A stretch of 64,000 nucleotides of DNA, taken from contig NC_092579.1 of NCBI RefSeq assembly GCF_037975245.1, forward strand, positions 13,810,678 through 13,874,677. The letters run 5' to 3'. Every line of letters begins with the position of its first letter. Position 1 is the stretch's first letter. The notes under the pieces are model-generated. The model searched no databases, was not told the DNA's origin, and saw only the letters and a program-made list of their open reading frames with translations. Below, in pieces: positions 32,362 through 43,904 of this stretch. The translations under genes and the position numbers were made by a program. Source of the stretch: Apostichopus japonicus. Taxonomy: Eukaryota > Echinodermata > Holothuroidea > Aspidochirotida > Stichopodidae.

Positions 32362-35300
32362 GTGGGCATTAAACTTCCTTTTATTAAATATCTACCTTTC
32401 TTGCAGTCAAATACTCAATCGCCATTACTCTGTTTCTAATAATTGGAATACGGAACACTTTGAAAACAAATTTTTAAAGTTGTCATAGAAACATAAAGAA
32501 GGCTGTGATGTTGGCAATACACATATGCATGATTATATACCAAATTTATACTGCAACCTATCGTTTTGAATAAATCAATATTAACAAACCTTTTCTTTCA
32601 TTCAAAGACACACATTATAGCTAAATCTAGGTATCTAAATGGGGACAAACTGTGTTACCTTCCACAGCCCCGAACAATCTCGTGTTTATATTAGCGAAAC
32701 TAACTGGCAAAATTCGAATACAAAGTTATAGTTTTAGGCTATACAAATATACCAATCCCTAAAGGGGTGTATGTAGGATTAATGTGAAGAAGGGACCGAG
32801 GAGACAAGTTTATCACTTATATACCGATATTACCCCCAAAGTATTGGTGAAAAGTAAGGCGAAGCGAGCTACATTATTTTACCACCATGTACCTTGTATT
32901 GAGCAATATTTATGATTTCAGCTAACTTTTAGTGTCAACAAACTTTCTAAAGAGGGGACCCATAACCCGGGCTCTCTCTAGATCCTCCCCTTCATCACCC
33001 CTCCAACGCTCTACTGTTCACTCCACGAGTTTTTATACTCCAGTGTGTAGGATTGGTGAAGGCACATATAAGCACTTTTCTTTTACCTTTTAATTGGCAG
33101 ATGTGATAGTTAACAACTTACCGGCTCCAAATCAACCAATACCCACTGTTGTCACTACAGGTAATGTTCCATTTCATAATTCCCTGCCAATTCTTATTTT
33201 TTTTTTTGGAGGGGGGAGGGGTGTTACTGGAAGTAATAAAGGAGACTCCACCCCAGCCATCATCTCTAGCTTATGTGATAGGGAACTTTGTGAAGCAGCA
33301 ATTCCCCAAAGCAGCTAAGAAAGTATCTATTTCGTTTGGGCGACATATTAGTTTAAATGTCATTTTGTGAATCTGTGACGTCATATAGTGCCACTATAAG
33401 ATCTGAACTTGTACACTTACTCTTCGTTTTTCTATATATTTTTCAAGGTGGAATGTTAACAGTATATTGACACTGAAATCAATGCCTTCAAATTCTCCAT
33501 GTTAAAGAGCTTCAATATGTTAGAGTCAGCATTTGCAAAACCCATCTCCATTACTGAAAATAAATATTGAAATAAACTAATGAAAAGTGGGACGTGAATC
33601 TAACAATAACCCTATGACTGTATAGTGTAATATTCATATTGCTGCACGTCTCAATTTTGCAGTGAAAAATGGAAATTAAACTGATCAGTCCTCAACACAT
33701 TAAACATACACAGATCTTCTGGACTATAATGTATACAAGCAGTATTTTATTGTTCATATAATTGGTTCCAATGATGAATTACATATTAAATAAGCCTGCT
33801 TAAGAATATCAATTTCGAGCACCCATGCAAATATGTAAAATCATATAGACGAAAGGCCCCATAATACACATTTCGAGATACCTGTCCATTCTCGTTTTCA
33901 AATTCCCGGAGCCAGAATCCAAATATTTCTGTCTGATGACGACACGAAGTGATTATTTTGTGCAATATGTTTTTATTATGGCATACATAAATTTCGAAAA
34001 GTGTCTTGAGGCGATTTCTGCATGTCCGTCCTAAAACGCCTTACTCCAAACTTAAAGTAGTATTCTGCGTCTATTCTGCGTATGTTCCCACTTCATTGTT
34101 GCAGGTCGCGAGTGGAATGTTAATTATAGAGGGAGTGGGTGATACGTTAAAGAACAGCTGCGTCAGTGGATGAAGGTTGTAGAGGGATCAGCATCCACAT
34201 GATATATTCTACCAGCCGATTCACACATGATTACAGTATAACTAATGTAAATCTAAAGTTTAAAGATTTGTACCACAGTAAATACTGGTGCGTGCTGACA
34301 AATCTGATAAATCGGTAGCATGTGCTATTAAGTTTACAGTAAGAACTGAGGATATTTGTAATACCAACCAATCCCAAACAATTGGATTTGTTTGAATTAC
34401 ACATATCCTCAGTTCTTACTGTAATCCTAATAGCACATGCTACCGAATTATAGCACGATCCAGTTTTTACTGTGGTACAAAACTTTAAGATTTACAGTAG
34501 TAACTGTGTTCTCTATGTGTATCGGGTGCAGCTACAGTTTCTTTGACCACCGTATAAAAGGCTTCAGAAATGATTTTATTAAATTCCCTCAGAGAAAACA
34601 AATAACAACCCAACTGAACCCAAGTTAGATTCAAATCCAGTGGAAGTAATAGACCGACCAGTTGAAAACGAAGCAGTAACCGTGGTTACCAAGGAAACTT
34701 TACAAGAACTGACGACAAAAAGATTCGATGCCGTAAGAGGTGAGTCACTAATTGTCTTTTCCTTTTGCTGACAAGCCAAATTCCAAGCAAAAGTACCGTC
34801 TTTGTATATCTTCAGAGAAAACGAGTAAAGCCCATATAGAATCACAGGTAGGTGCAGCTTCAAATCCAGTTCAAACTACATAATAAAGAAAAAGCGAGTC
34901 CAAAACATTGTGGCGACTTAATCGAGATATGTTAAAAAAATTCTTATAGTTGTGACTATTATCCATCGCCACATTTCTATCTCTACTCAGAGAAATCGAC
35001 GATGAACATTCTCACTGAATCACAGGTAGTTAAAGATCTAAGCCCGGTGGAAACTAAACCTGTTAACAATGAACCAATTGTTACTAAAGAAAGTGTGCAA
35101 GAACTGACAACAAAAAGATTCGATCCCGCAGGAGGTGAGTCACTAACTGTCTTTTCCTTTTGCTTATGTACCCAAAATCCAAGCCAAATCGTTCTGTTTA
35201 ATCCATCGCGCCTTACGTGTCACTTTGTTCGTGTATCCTCTTAAAAAATGCCGTCTTTGTGTTTCGTCAGAGAAATCGAGTAACGCCCTTATAGAAGCAC

Positions 35301-38300
35301 TGCTAGGTGAGGCTTCACATCCACTTCATTCTACAACAAAATAAAAAAGAGGATCCAAAACAGTGTGGCGAATTTATCGAGATATGCTCAAAATTTTCTT
35401 ATAGTTGTGAATATCATTCATCGCCACATTTATTTCTCTCCTCAGAGAAATCGACGATGAACATTCTCACTGAATCACAGGTAGTTAAAGATCCAAGCCC
35501 GGTGGAAACTAAACCTGTTAACAGTGAACCAATTGTTACTAAAGAAAGTGTGCAAGAACTGACAACAAAAAGATTCGATCCCGCAAGAGGTGAGTCACTA
35601 ACTGTCTTTTCCTTTTGCCTATTTACCCAAAATCCTTGCCAACGCGTTCTGTTTAATCCATCGCGCCTTAAGTGTCACTTTGTTCGTGTATCCTCTTTAA
35701 AAGTGCCGTCTTTGTGTTTCGTCAGAGAAATCGAGTAACGCCCTTATAGAAGCACTGCTAGGTGAGGCTTCACATCCACTTCATTCTACAACAAAATAAA
35801 AAAGAGGATCCAAAACAGTGTGGCGAATTTATCGAGATATGCTCAAAATTTTCTTATAGTTGTAATTATCATTCATCGCCACATTTCTTTCTCTCCTCAG
35901 AGAAATCGACGATGAACATTCTCACTGAATCACAGGTAGTTAAAGATCCAAGCCCGGTGGAAACTAAACCTGTTAACAATGAACCAATTGTTACTAAAGA
36001 AAGTGTGCAAGAACTGACAACAAAAAGATTCGATCCCGCAAGAGGTGAGTCACTAACTGTCTTTTCATTGCTTACATTCCCCAAATCCAAGCCAAATCTT
36101 TCTGTTGACCCCATTGCGCTTTAAGTGTCACTTTGTTGGTGTATCCTCTTTAAAAGTGCCGTCGATGTGTTTCGTCAGAGAAATCGAGTAACGCCCTTAT
36201 AGAACCACAGCTAGGTGAGGCTTCACATCCACTTCATTCTACAAACAAATAAAAAAATAAAAAAGAGGATCCAAAACAGTGTGGCGATTTTATCGAGATA
36301 TGCTCAAAATTTTCTTATAGTTGTAATTATCATTCATCACCACATTTCTTTCTCTCCTCAGAGAAATCGACGATGAACATTCTCACTGAATCACAGGTAG
36401 TTAAAGATCCAAGCCCGGTGGAAACTAAACCTGTTAACAATGAACCAATTGTTACTAAAGAAAGTGTGCAAGAACTGACAACAAAAAGATTCGACCCCGC
36501 AGGAGGTGAGTCACTAACTGTCTTTTCCTGTTGCTTATATACCCAAAATCCAAGCCAAATCGTTCTGTTTAATACATCGCGCCTTAAGTGTCACTTTGTT
36601 GGTGTATCCTCTTAAAAAGTGACGTCTCTGTGTTTCGTCAGAGAAAACGAGTAACGCCCTTATAGAACCAAAGCTAGGTGAGGCTTCACATCCACTTCAT
36701 TCTACAACAAAATAAAAAAATAAAAAGAGGATCCAAAACAGTGTGGCGATTTTATCGAGATATGCTCAAAATTTTCTTATAGTTGTGATTATCATTCATC
36801 GCCACATTTCTTTCTCTCCTCAGAGAAATCGACGATGAACATTCTCACTGAATCACAGGTAGTTAAAGATCCAAGCCCGGTGGAAACTAAACCTGTTAAC
36901 AATGAACCAATTGTTACTAAAGAAAGTGTGCAAGAACTGACAACAAAAAGATTCGATCCCGCAAGAGGTAAGTCACTAACTGTCTTTACCAATTGTTTAC
37001 ATAGTACCGAAAATCCAAGCCAAATCTTTCTGTTGACTCCATCGCGATATCAGTGTCACTTTGTTGGTGTATCCTCTTTAAAAGTGCCGTCTTTGTATTT
37101 CGTCAGAGAAAACGAATAACGCCCTTATAGAAACACAGCTAGGTAAGGCTTCTAATCCAGTTCAAACTACAAAAAAAAAAGAAAACGTAAAAGCGCATCC
37201 AAAACATTCCGGCGACTCCATAGAAATTTGTTGAGAATGCTCATATAGTTGTGACTATTATTCATCGCCACATTTCTTTCTCTCCTCAGAGAAATCGACG
37301 ATGAACATTCTCACTGAATCACGGGTAGTTAAAGTTTCAAACCCGGTGGAAACTAAACCTGTTGACAATGAGCCAGTTGTTACTAAAGAAAGTGTGCAAG
37401 AGGTGACTACAAAACGAACTGCTGTCGGTAGTGGTGAGTGACTACAACCCCCTCCCCCTTTCCCATCCCAGTAGATTTTAACCCCTTTCCTGTTGATATT
37501 CGGTGATCAGATTAATAGACAACGTTGTATGGGAGAATTATATCCACAAAGGGGAAGTAACGAAGTGGAAAAATTTCTGCAAACGTTTGTTATAAAGGGA
37601 GCATTATTCCTATTGTCCTTGATTCTCTCTTAGAGCAATTGATGAACGTCCCCAACTGAATCTCATTTTCGTAATATGTCACTTTCTCTCTCTCTTCCAT
37701 GATACTTTTAGCTTCTAATTTTGGGAGCTACTAGTTTGAGGCAACGGGCCCGGGCCAGGAACCATTTATGGGCAATCTGGTCCTGTTTTGCATCATTTTA
37801 TCAGGAAATATTCATCATGGTTCATTCTTAATATCTCCTCAGAGAAAACGGATAACACTGCGACTGAAGCACAGTCACAAAAATATCCAAATCCGGTGGA
37901 AACTAAGCCAGCTGAGAAGGAACCTGCTGTAACTAAGGAAAGTATGCAAGAGATGACGACAACAGCGCAGCCGGCACAATTAGAATCAACAACTATCGTA
38001 CACAAACAATCTACTTCTGCTGCAAGTACTGGAGCTCCCACTAGTACTACCATAACTACTACTAGTAGTACGACTTCTCAAATAAATACACTTCAGACGA
38101 AATCGGTACCACGTACGTTAAGTAAAGGTAAGATTTTGTCATTCATTCGCCAATCAATATATCGTAAGCTATGTATAACAATGTTTCTGTAATTGCGATG
38201 ATTCCGTGCACGACGGAGCGCGCGAAATTACAGCTCTCTTCTTAACAAGCGTGCAACCCGTTGAAAATGGCATCATTGCATTAGCACGTGAGCTGTTAGC

Positions 38301-38958
38301 ATGCGCAAGTTGCTAAAACAAACTTCACAATTATCCTTTTCAAATGATGTCCATGTGTGGACAGATGTTCATTGAGACAACTGAGTTATTGAGATATTAC
38401 AGTGAGAAATATATTTTGAGGAATATGAGGAAAATTTGTTGAGGAGTGTCCGCAAAAGGCTTTGTCAAGTTTCTTTGTTTAACTTTGGAGCATTTAGTAA
38501 AAGTAACGATGACTTTCAATGCCGCCGAGTACGATACCTTCCGCGGTTATCGGATCGTAGTTCTAAACAAATACGTTCCCGTACGTGTCTCCGACGCGTC
38601 TCATCTGTGAGTCTCAAGCAGATTTTGACGTTATGTTTTATACATTAACGCCACTATTTTCCCTCCAAAAATACCATATTAATGCTGTTTATAAGCATGA
38701 AGTTTTACGGGCAAGGAACTCCCTCCCCCCTTCCCCCACCACCCCCCCTTTTTGTTTTGCATGAGATTATATAATACTTTCATGTTTTTGAGCGACTAAT
38801 TTTTTATGGATGTGGGCATATAAAAAAATTAATTACTTTTTAAAAGTAATTAACATTATAGACTCAAATTTAGCGCCAGCATTGACGACACCACTGACTA
38901 ACATGTCTACAATAGACTGACCGCATATGGCAACATATATTGTAACGTCTGTTTTGGG

Positions 38959-39011
<53 letters not shown>

Positions 39012-39902
39012 TTATCTACCTATATAACTACACGTTTGTTGAATTAAGAACTGCTGACATTTCAGAGGCAGGGCTGTCTTATCGATTTCCTGTAATTAAT
39101 TACAGTAAAATCACCAATAATAGATATTCTTGAGTGTCCGGTGACCATGAGGAAGATATAATAATAGGAATTATTTGTTTTGTGTGTGATAAGATATTTA
39201 GTTAAAAAGTGCATGAATCAATTTCTGAACTAGAAGCTGGAATCGTTGAATCTAAAATAAGCTGAAATAAAAAAAAGTGAGTCAAGCAGAGAAGTGAGTG
39301 AAAAAAAGTCACTAATCAGCCATACACATTATGTATTCAGATATCATCCGTTTCTTCTCTGCTACCCGATCAGTGGTGCAGGGTTCACATGTCCTATAAC
39401 ATAGTATACGGATTGAATTCATATCATGTTTAATAACAAATACTACATATGTTTTCTGTCATTCAACTTTTCATCTCCAGCTCCTTTCCCGGTAACCACG
39501 TCAAACTATGACGTGGAATCAACACTTTCAGATCGACCACAATTCTTATCGCCAATTCTCGTCACCGGAAGAATGAACACTGGATACACGTCTCAAGCAA
39601 CCAGTTCACCATTGGCATTAGAGGGCGCTAAGAGGGCGCTTACAAATTACGGCTCTGCTACTTACACTTACGTCACCGATGGATGTCTTAATAATTACCT
39701 AATAACAACGTATAAAGAAATTAGAACAATTCTTCGCTGTGCAGCCAAATGTTCTTTCAATAAACTTTGCAAATCATTTAATTTTGTGAAAGGAATCGAT
39801 ACTTGTCATATTAATTCTAAGGCCATTGCCGATGTTGATTCGCCGAATATTTCCTTACAAGGAATATGTATTAATTATCAGAAAACATCCTTTTCGCGGT
39901 AA
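32289..39902 (+). CDS. Secreted modular repeat protein with PAN/apple-like C-terminus (all-phase-1 exon array)
   Basis: Exons: 32289-32361, 33101-33160, then long (L) and mini (m) exons L1 34593-34739, m1 34816-34851, L2 34991-35134, m2 35271-35306, L3 35446-35589, m3 35726-35761, L4 35901-36044, m4 36179-36214, L5 36362-36505, m5 36642-36677, L6 36824-36967, m6 37107-37142, L7 37290-37433. Then 37843-38127 and 39481-39902. Every junction is phase 1 with GT/AG borders. All exons used give about 688 residues. The layout is a signal peptide (MYKVAILLIIQTCSPVGA), a Pro-rich linker, a Glu/Thr/Pro/Lys-rich repeat region, a Ser/Thr-rich mucin-like segment, and a six-Cys PAN/apple-like domain. There is no membrane anchor, so it should be extracellular. 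I do not recognise the protein; adhesion, mucus or immune roles would be guesses. AATAAA at 40035-40040. The first two exons are joined to the array by phase and position only. Confidence 0.82.
34234..34507. mobile_element. Foldback (long inverted repeat) element in an intron of the array gene
   Basis: The two halves are near reverse complements over more than 110 bp. ATCGGTAGCATGTGCTATTA (about 34312) pairs with TAATAGCACATGCTACCGAA (about 34426), and GTACCACAGTAAATACTGG pairs with CCAGTTTTTACTGTGGTAC. The ends carry ACAGT-type termini. No coding sequence. MITE-like. Confidence 0.85.
34593..37433 (+). repeat. Tandem exon array: seven long exons alternating with six 36-nt mini-exons
   Basis: The period is about 455-466 bp (34991, 35446, 35901, 36362, 36824, 37290). 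The long exon encodes EKSTMNILTESQVVKDPSPV, then ETKPVNNEPIVTKESVQE, then LTTKRFDPARG. The mini-exon encodes EKSSNALIEALLG or variants (EPQL, EPKL, ETQL, ESQV at the end). The mini-exon resembles the first 13 residues of the long exon, so it probably arose from it. Introns are nearly as alike as exons, so copies 2-6 are recent or homogenised. L1 and L7 are more diverged. Confidence 0.9.
37634..37664 (+). pseudogene. Decayed exon of the array
   Basis: After TCTCTCTTAG comes AGCAATTGATGAACGTCCCC and ACTGAATCTCA, clearly related to the start of the long exon (GATGAACATTCTCACTGAATCACA). It reaches a stop codon in the phase-1 frame within nine codons and lacks a donor. A dead unit between L7 and the Ser/Thr-rich exon. 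Confidence 0.6.
37843..38127 (+). CDS. Ser/Thr-rich exon of the secreted repeat protein
   Basis: 285 nt, phase 1 to phase 1. The first 45 residues are a diverged array unit (EKTDNTATEAQ, NPVETKPAEKEPAVTKES). The rest is Ser/Thr-rich (STSAASTGAPTSTTITTTSS), the type of sequence that carries O-glycans in mucins. It shows the array grew from an ancestral exon of this type, or that this one acquired the extension. Confidence 0.8.
38128..39480. other. Last intron of the array gene
   Basis: No exon is supportable. It holds a (TA)n tract (38960-39008), a poly-C cluster near 38724-38750 and AT-rich sequence. Confidence 0.45.
39481..39902 (+). CDS. Terminal exon with PAN/apple-like domain
   Basis: The acceptor CATCTCCAG leads into a frame that fits phase 1 (Gly/Ala codon completed by the upstream G). 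After a linker come six cysteines in the pattern CLNNY...RCAAKCSFNKLCKSFNF...DTCHIN...GICINYQ. This fits a PAN/apple fold (C-x-sfny-x-C core), which binds proteins or sugars in secreted proteins. Stop codon at 39900-39902. Confidence 0.8.
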
Positions 39903-40034
39903 GAAAAAGGGGGCAGAGAATCGATTTGTTTTTGGTGCTCGACAAAAAAAAGATAAAAAAGAGATATTTTTAACATATTTCTAACGATGATGTAAACTAT
40001 TAAAATCTATTATTTTATCATTTCGTATTAATTA

Positions 40035-40040
40035 AATAAA
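40035..40040 (+). terminator. Candidate poly(A) signal of the array gene
   Basis: AATAAA 133 bp after the stop codon at 39902, in AT-rich sequence. Confidence 0.5.
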
Positions 40041-40209
40041 TGTCGTTCTTATGATTATTAAAGAAAAATATCAACTAATAATTTCCTTTTTTTTCTGTCT
40101 AATATTCACCGGGTGAGTCATCCATGACTGTAAATATTTCAATAATAACATTGTTTGTGAAAAAGTCATCAGCGACAAGGAACGCCGTTAATGCATGAAC
40201 CTATTACAT

Positions 40210-40741
40210 CAGGGGTTCCCTAACTGCAGTGGGGTGCAGGAACCCCCAGGGGGTGCGTCAGTCCATCCCAGGAGAAAAATTTCTGAAAGTCAAAACTAGA
40301 GTACTTTTCGTTGGACTAAAATCTGATATATCATATAATTTAGTAATGTACAAAAGTCCAACTCTTTTCGCGTTCCATACGCATATGTTGCATTGTAGTA
40401 GCGTACCGTGCATGTCATAAATAACTGAATTATGAAACAGACACAGGCCTCATGACTTTGGTGAAGTTGGTGTACGCATGAAAGTACGTCGTGAAGATAA
40501 AGAGCTGATCTGATCTTGAAGTTTCTATATAAATATTTGTTCATTTCTTGTTTTTGTTTTTGTTTTTTTGCATTACAATATCACACTAATGCACTTGATC
40601 TTTTACGAAGCACTGTTATGCGTATTATAGTATAATAATGACTCAGATCGTGTCTCGAAAAGTTGGGGGTTCTTGGACAACTCTGACATCCACAGGGGGT
40701 TCGTTGGGAGGGGGGGGGGGGGTAAAGTTAGGGAAACCCTG
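40210..40741. mobile_element. hAT-type miniature transposon, 532 bp
   Basis: Inverted ends CAGGGGTTCCCTAACT and AGTTAGGGAAACCCTG. The 8-bp flanks TATTACAT (40202-40209) and TATTATAT (40742-40749) differ at one base, so the insertion is older than the others here. No transposase. There is an 11-14-bp poly-G run near the right end. Confidence 0.85.
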
Positions 40742-40995
40742 TATTATATGATCATGACATAACTTGTATTTTCGCGTCCAGGAAGGTTGGACAAAAACTT
40801 AACCCAAGGTAATCAAAGTGGGCCGGGTTCATGCATACAAATGCATACAAATGGTAGACAACGCGAATGCATGATGATAAAGTTGCATTGTTGATTAGAA
40901 TGAATACAAACAATTTCTCTTTATTTAATTATCTGTCTCTTTTGTCGGTTTTTGGTTCGATGAAATCGTAACCTATGCATTCATGCAGGCGGAGA

Positions 40996-41034
40996 GTGTG
41001 TGTATGTGTGTATGTATGGGTGTATGCGTGTATG

Positions 41035-41066
<32 letters not shown>
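40996..41066. repeat. (GT)n microsatellite, imperfect
   Basis: GTGTGTATGTGTGTATG followed by about 13 pure GT units. Confidence 0.95.
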
Positions 41067-41174
41067 ACGCCTGGCTTGTAAACACGGTATCTCAAGTAGG
41101 GAAGCTTGGACCAATCTAATATTTGGTGTATATGAGTACCACATTGAGTAGATGTGCCCTATTTTTTGTGTTGC

Positions 41175-43240
41175 CTGTGAAGGTCACCAAAGGTCAGTTA
41201 GAGGCCAAAAACCAAAATATTAAAACAAGCAATAACTCCCATTGACAGGATCCGACATGGTTGATATTTTGGGACCAGTTGTGAATGGGGTAAGGGATCA
41301 TTTCAAAACATAACGGTCATGTGATCCAAGGTCAACAAAGGTCAATCAGGGGTCAAAAACTAGTATTTTTGCAATAACTTGAGAACCAAATGTCCGTGAA
41401 GGTTGGGAGTTGCGCTATTGTAATCAGGGAGTCGACCCACATCTAGGTGACCATTGACCTCAGGTTGACCTCCGGTGACCTTTATCAGTTTTTTGGGTTA
41501 TTTGAATTTTCGTGGCCATAATCGGATCTCAAAGGTACCTTCCGATCAAAATGGTCCATAGTTGACCCCTGTGCGACTTTCGTGTGCGAAGTTATCAGAG
41601 GTCAATGTTTTTGTTTTTTAATAAGTACAGTTAGGATGGTCGCACAGACTTGTCATGTTGCTTTTTGGAATCAGCGTGTCAAACTACATCTGACTGCGAG
41701 GTCAAAAGGTCAAAGGTCAAATCTTAAAAAATATGCTCATTTTAGGAGATACGGGGCAAAACAAAATAGAACAAAGATAAGTTTAAAAAATTGCTGACAT
41801 ATGATAGAGCTTTTTGTGCTGAATATAGGAAACCAACTCCCGCTTCAATCGGACACCCAGTTCTCAAGTTATGAGGGGCCAAAGGTTGGTTTTGATACAT
41901 TTCTAGCAATAACATTATGTGTGTACATTGTAGGCCAAACAAATTTTAGGACAGAGTGCACATCATCAAGAGAAACATTTTTGATAAAAACCATCAGGTC
42001 ATCCAAGGTCATTCAAGGTTGATTATGTGCCAAAAACTCCCAACTTATGCTAATTTTTGCAACAACTTCTAGTCACGAAGTCTGACATGGCTGGTAAATT
42101 AGGACAAGTTGTGAATGGAGTAGGGACACATTTTCCAAAATAACCGTGATGTGATCCAAGGTCACCAAAGGTCATTCATGGGTCAAAATGTGTTTTTTTC
42201 CCTCAATAACTTGTGAAACTACCACTGACAGGGTCCGACATGGTTGATATTTTGGTACTAGTTGTGAATGGGGTAAGGGATCATTTCAAAACATAACGGT
42301 AATATGATCCAAGGTCAGCAAAGGTCAATTAGGGGTCAAAACTAGTATTTTTGCAATAACGTGAGAACCAAATGTCCCTCAAGGTTGGGATTTTAGGACA
42401 GAGTGCACATCATCAAGGGGAAATTTTTTGATAAAAACCATTAGGTCATTCAAGGTCATTCAAGGTTGAGTATGTGCAAAAAACTCCCAACTTATGCTAA
42501 TTTTTGCAACAACTTCTAGTCACGAAGTCTGACATGGCTGGTATATTAGGACAAGTTGTGAATGGAGTAGGGACACATTTTCCAAAATAACCGTGATGTG
42601 ATCCAAGGTCACCAAAGGTCATTTATGGGTCAAAATGTGTTTTTTTCCCTCAATAACTTGTGAAACTACCATTGACGGGTCCGACATGGTTGATATTTTG
42701 GGACTAGTTGTGAATGGGGTAAGGGATCATTTCAAAACATAACGGTAATATGATCCAAGGTCAACAAAGGTCAATTAGGGGTCAAAAACTAGTATTTTTG
42801 CAATAACGTGAGAACCAAATGTCCATCAAGGTTGGGATTTTAGGACAGAGTGCACATCATCAAGAGGAACATTTTTGATAAAAACCATTAGGTCATCCAA
42901 GGTCATTCAAGGTTGATTATGTGCCAAAAACTCCCAACTTTGCTAATTTTTGCAACAACTTCTAGTCACGAAGTCTGACATGGCTGGTATATTAGGACAA
43001 GTTGTGAATGAAGTAGGGACACATTTTCCAAAATAACCGTGATGTGATCCAAGGTCACCAAAGGTCATTTATGGGTCAAAATGCGTTTTTTCCCGATAAC
43101 TTGTGAAACTACCACTGACAGGGTTGAGAGTTACGCTATTGTAATACAATGGTCGAACTGCATTTGGGTGACCTTTGACCTCAGGTTGGCCTACAGTGAC
43201 CTGTATTAGCTTCTTTCAAGTTGATTCTTTGAAGTTTCGT
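41175..43240. repeat. Higher-order tandem repeat rich in AGGTCA (DR4) motifs
   Basis: Two related monomers alternate. Type A contains CCGACATGGTTGATATTTTG (41245, 42225, 42673). Type B contains CTGACATGGCTGGTA (42086, 42534, 42975). The A+B period is about 445-448 bp in the clean part. By eye I count about 30 AGGTCA/TGACCT hexamers, of which ten pairs are spaced as AGGTCA-N4-AGGTCA (for example CCAAGGTCACCAAAGGTCA). The array ends at 43130-43240 with a copy of the segment at 41405-41510. No coding capacity. Confidence 0.88.
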
Positions 43241-43249
43241 GGGCATATT

Positions 43250-43900
43250 CTCCAATCTAACTTGTCCATAAGTGGACTCCTCTGCAACCCTAATGTGCGA
43301 AGTTATTAAGAGATTTGGTTTGGTTTTGTAATACTTGGTGTGTGGATTCATAACATTGAGTACAAGAACCCTATTGCTTTTGATGGAGGTGTGTATAACC
43401 ACGTACAGTAGACTGACCTGTGTTAGCATGTCATAGTGTTATTGTAACAGCTAGTTCTGGTTATACTAACAAGCAGAAGTCTAGTGCATTAAAGTCATCG
43501 AAACCTCAATGCATTTTGCATTCTGGTTTTTTTACCAAACAATTATTACCGAGCAATATACCGCCCATTCCCACTACCAATAGATTTTGCGTTACTATTT
43601 ACGAAATCCCTGTAATATAACTAATGGAAGCTACGGCATAATATTGCATTACAATTATGCGGCATTCTGAATGAATAATGGACATAAACTTGTTATAATA
43701 TGAAACCTGTTAGTCAATTATAAGTCGTTTTAAGACGGGACAATATTAAGTTTTATATTTTGTAGATCAGTACAAACACTGTCATTATTGCAGGTTGTAT
43801 TGTTATTACCCTTTTATGTTTTTACAAATGTTCCTTTACACAAGCTAAATATTTCACCATATGAAGTGACAATCAAGACTACAGTATATGACATGTCTTT
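43250..43900. other. Intergenic, nothing recognised
   Basis: AT-rich, no supportable gene or element. Confidence 0.4.
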
Positions 43901-43904
43901 CTCT

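Noticed and set aside
35307-36124. Long open frames of 120-143 codons spanning the array
   Set aside because: They read through splice sites of the long exons into introns; the exon interpretation explains the conserved acceptors, donors and phases far better.
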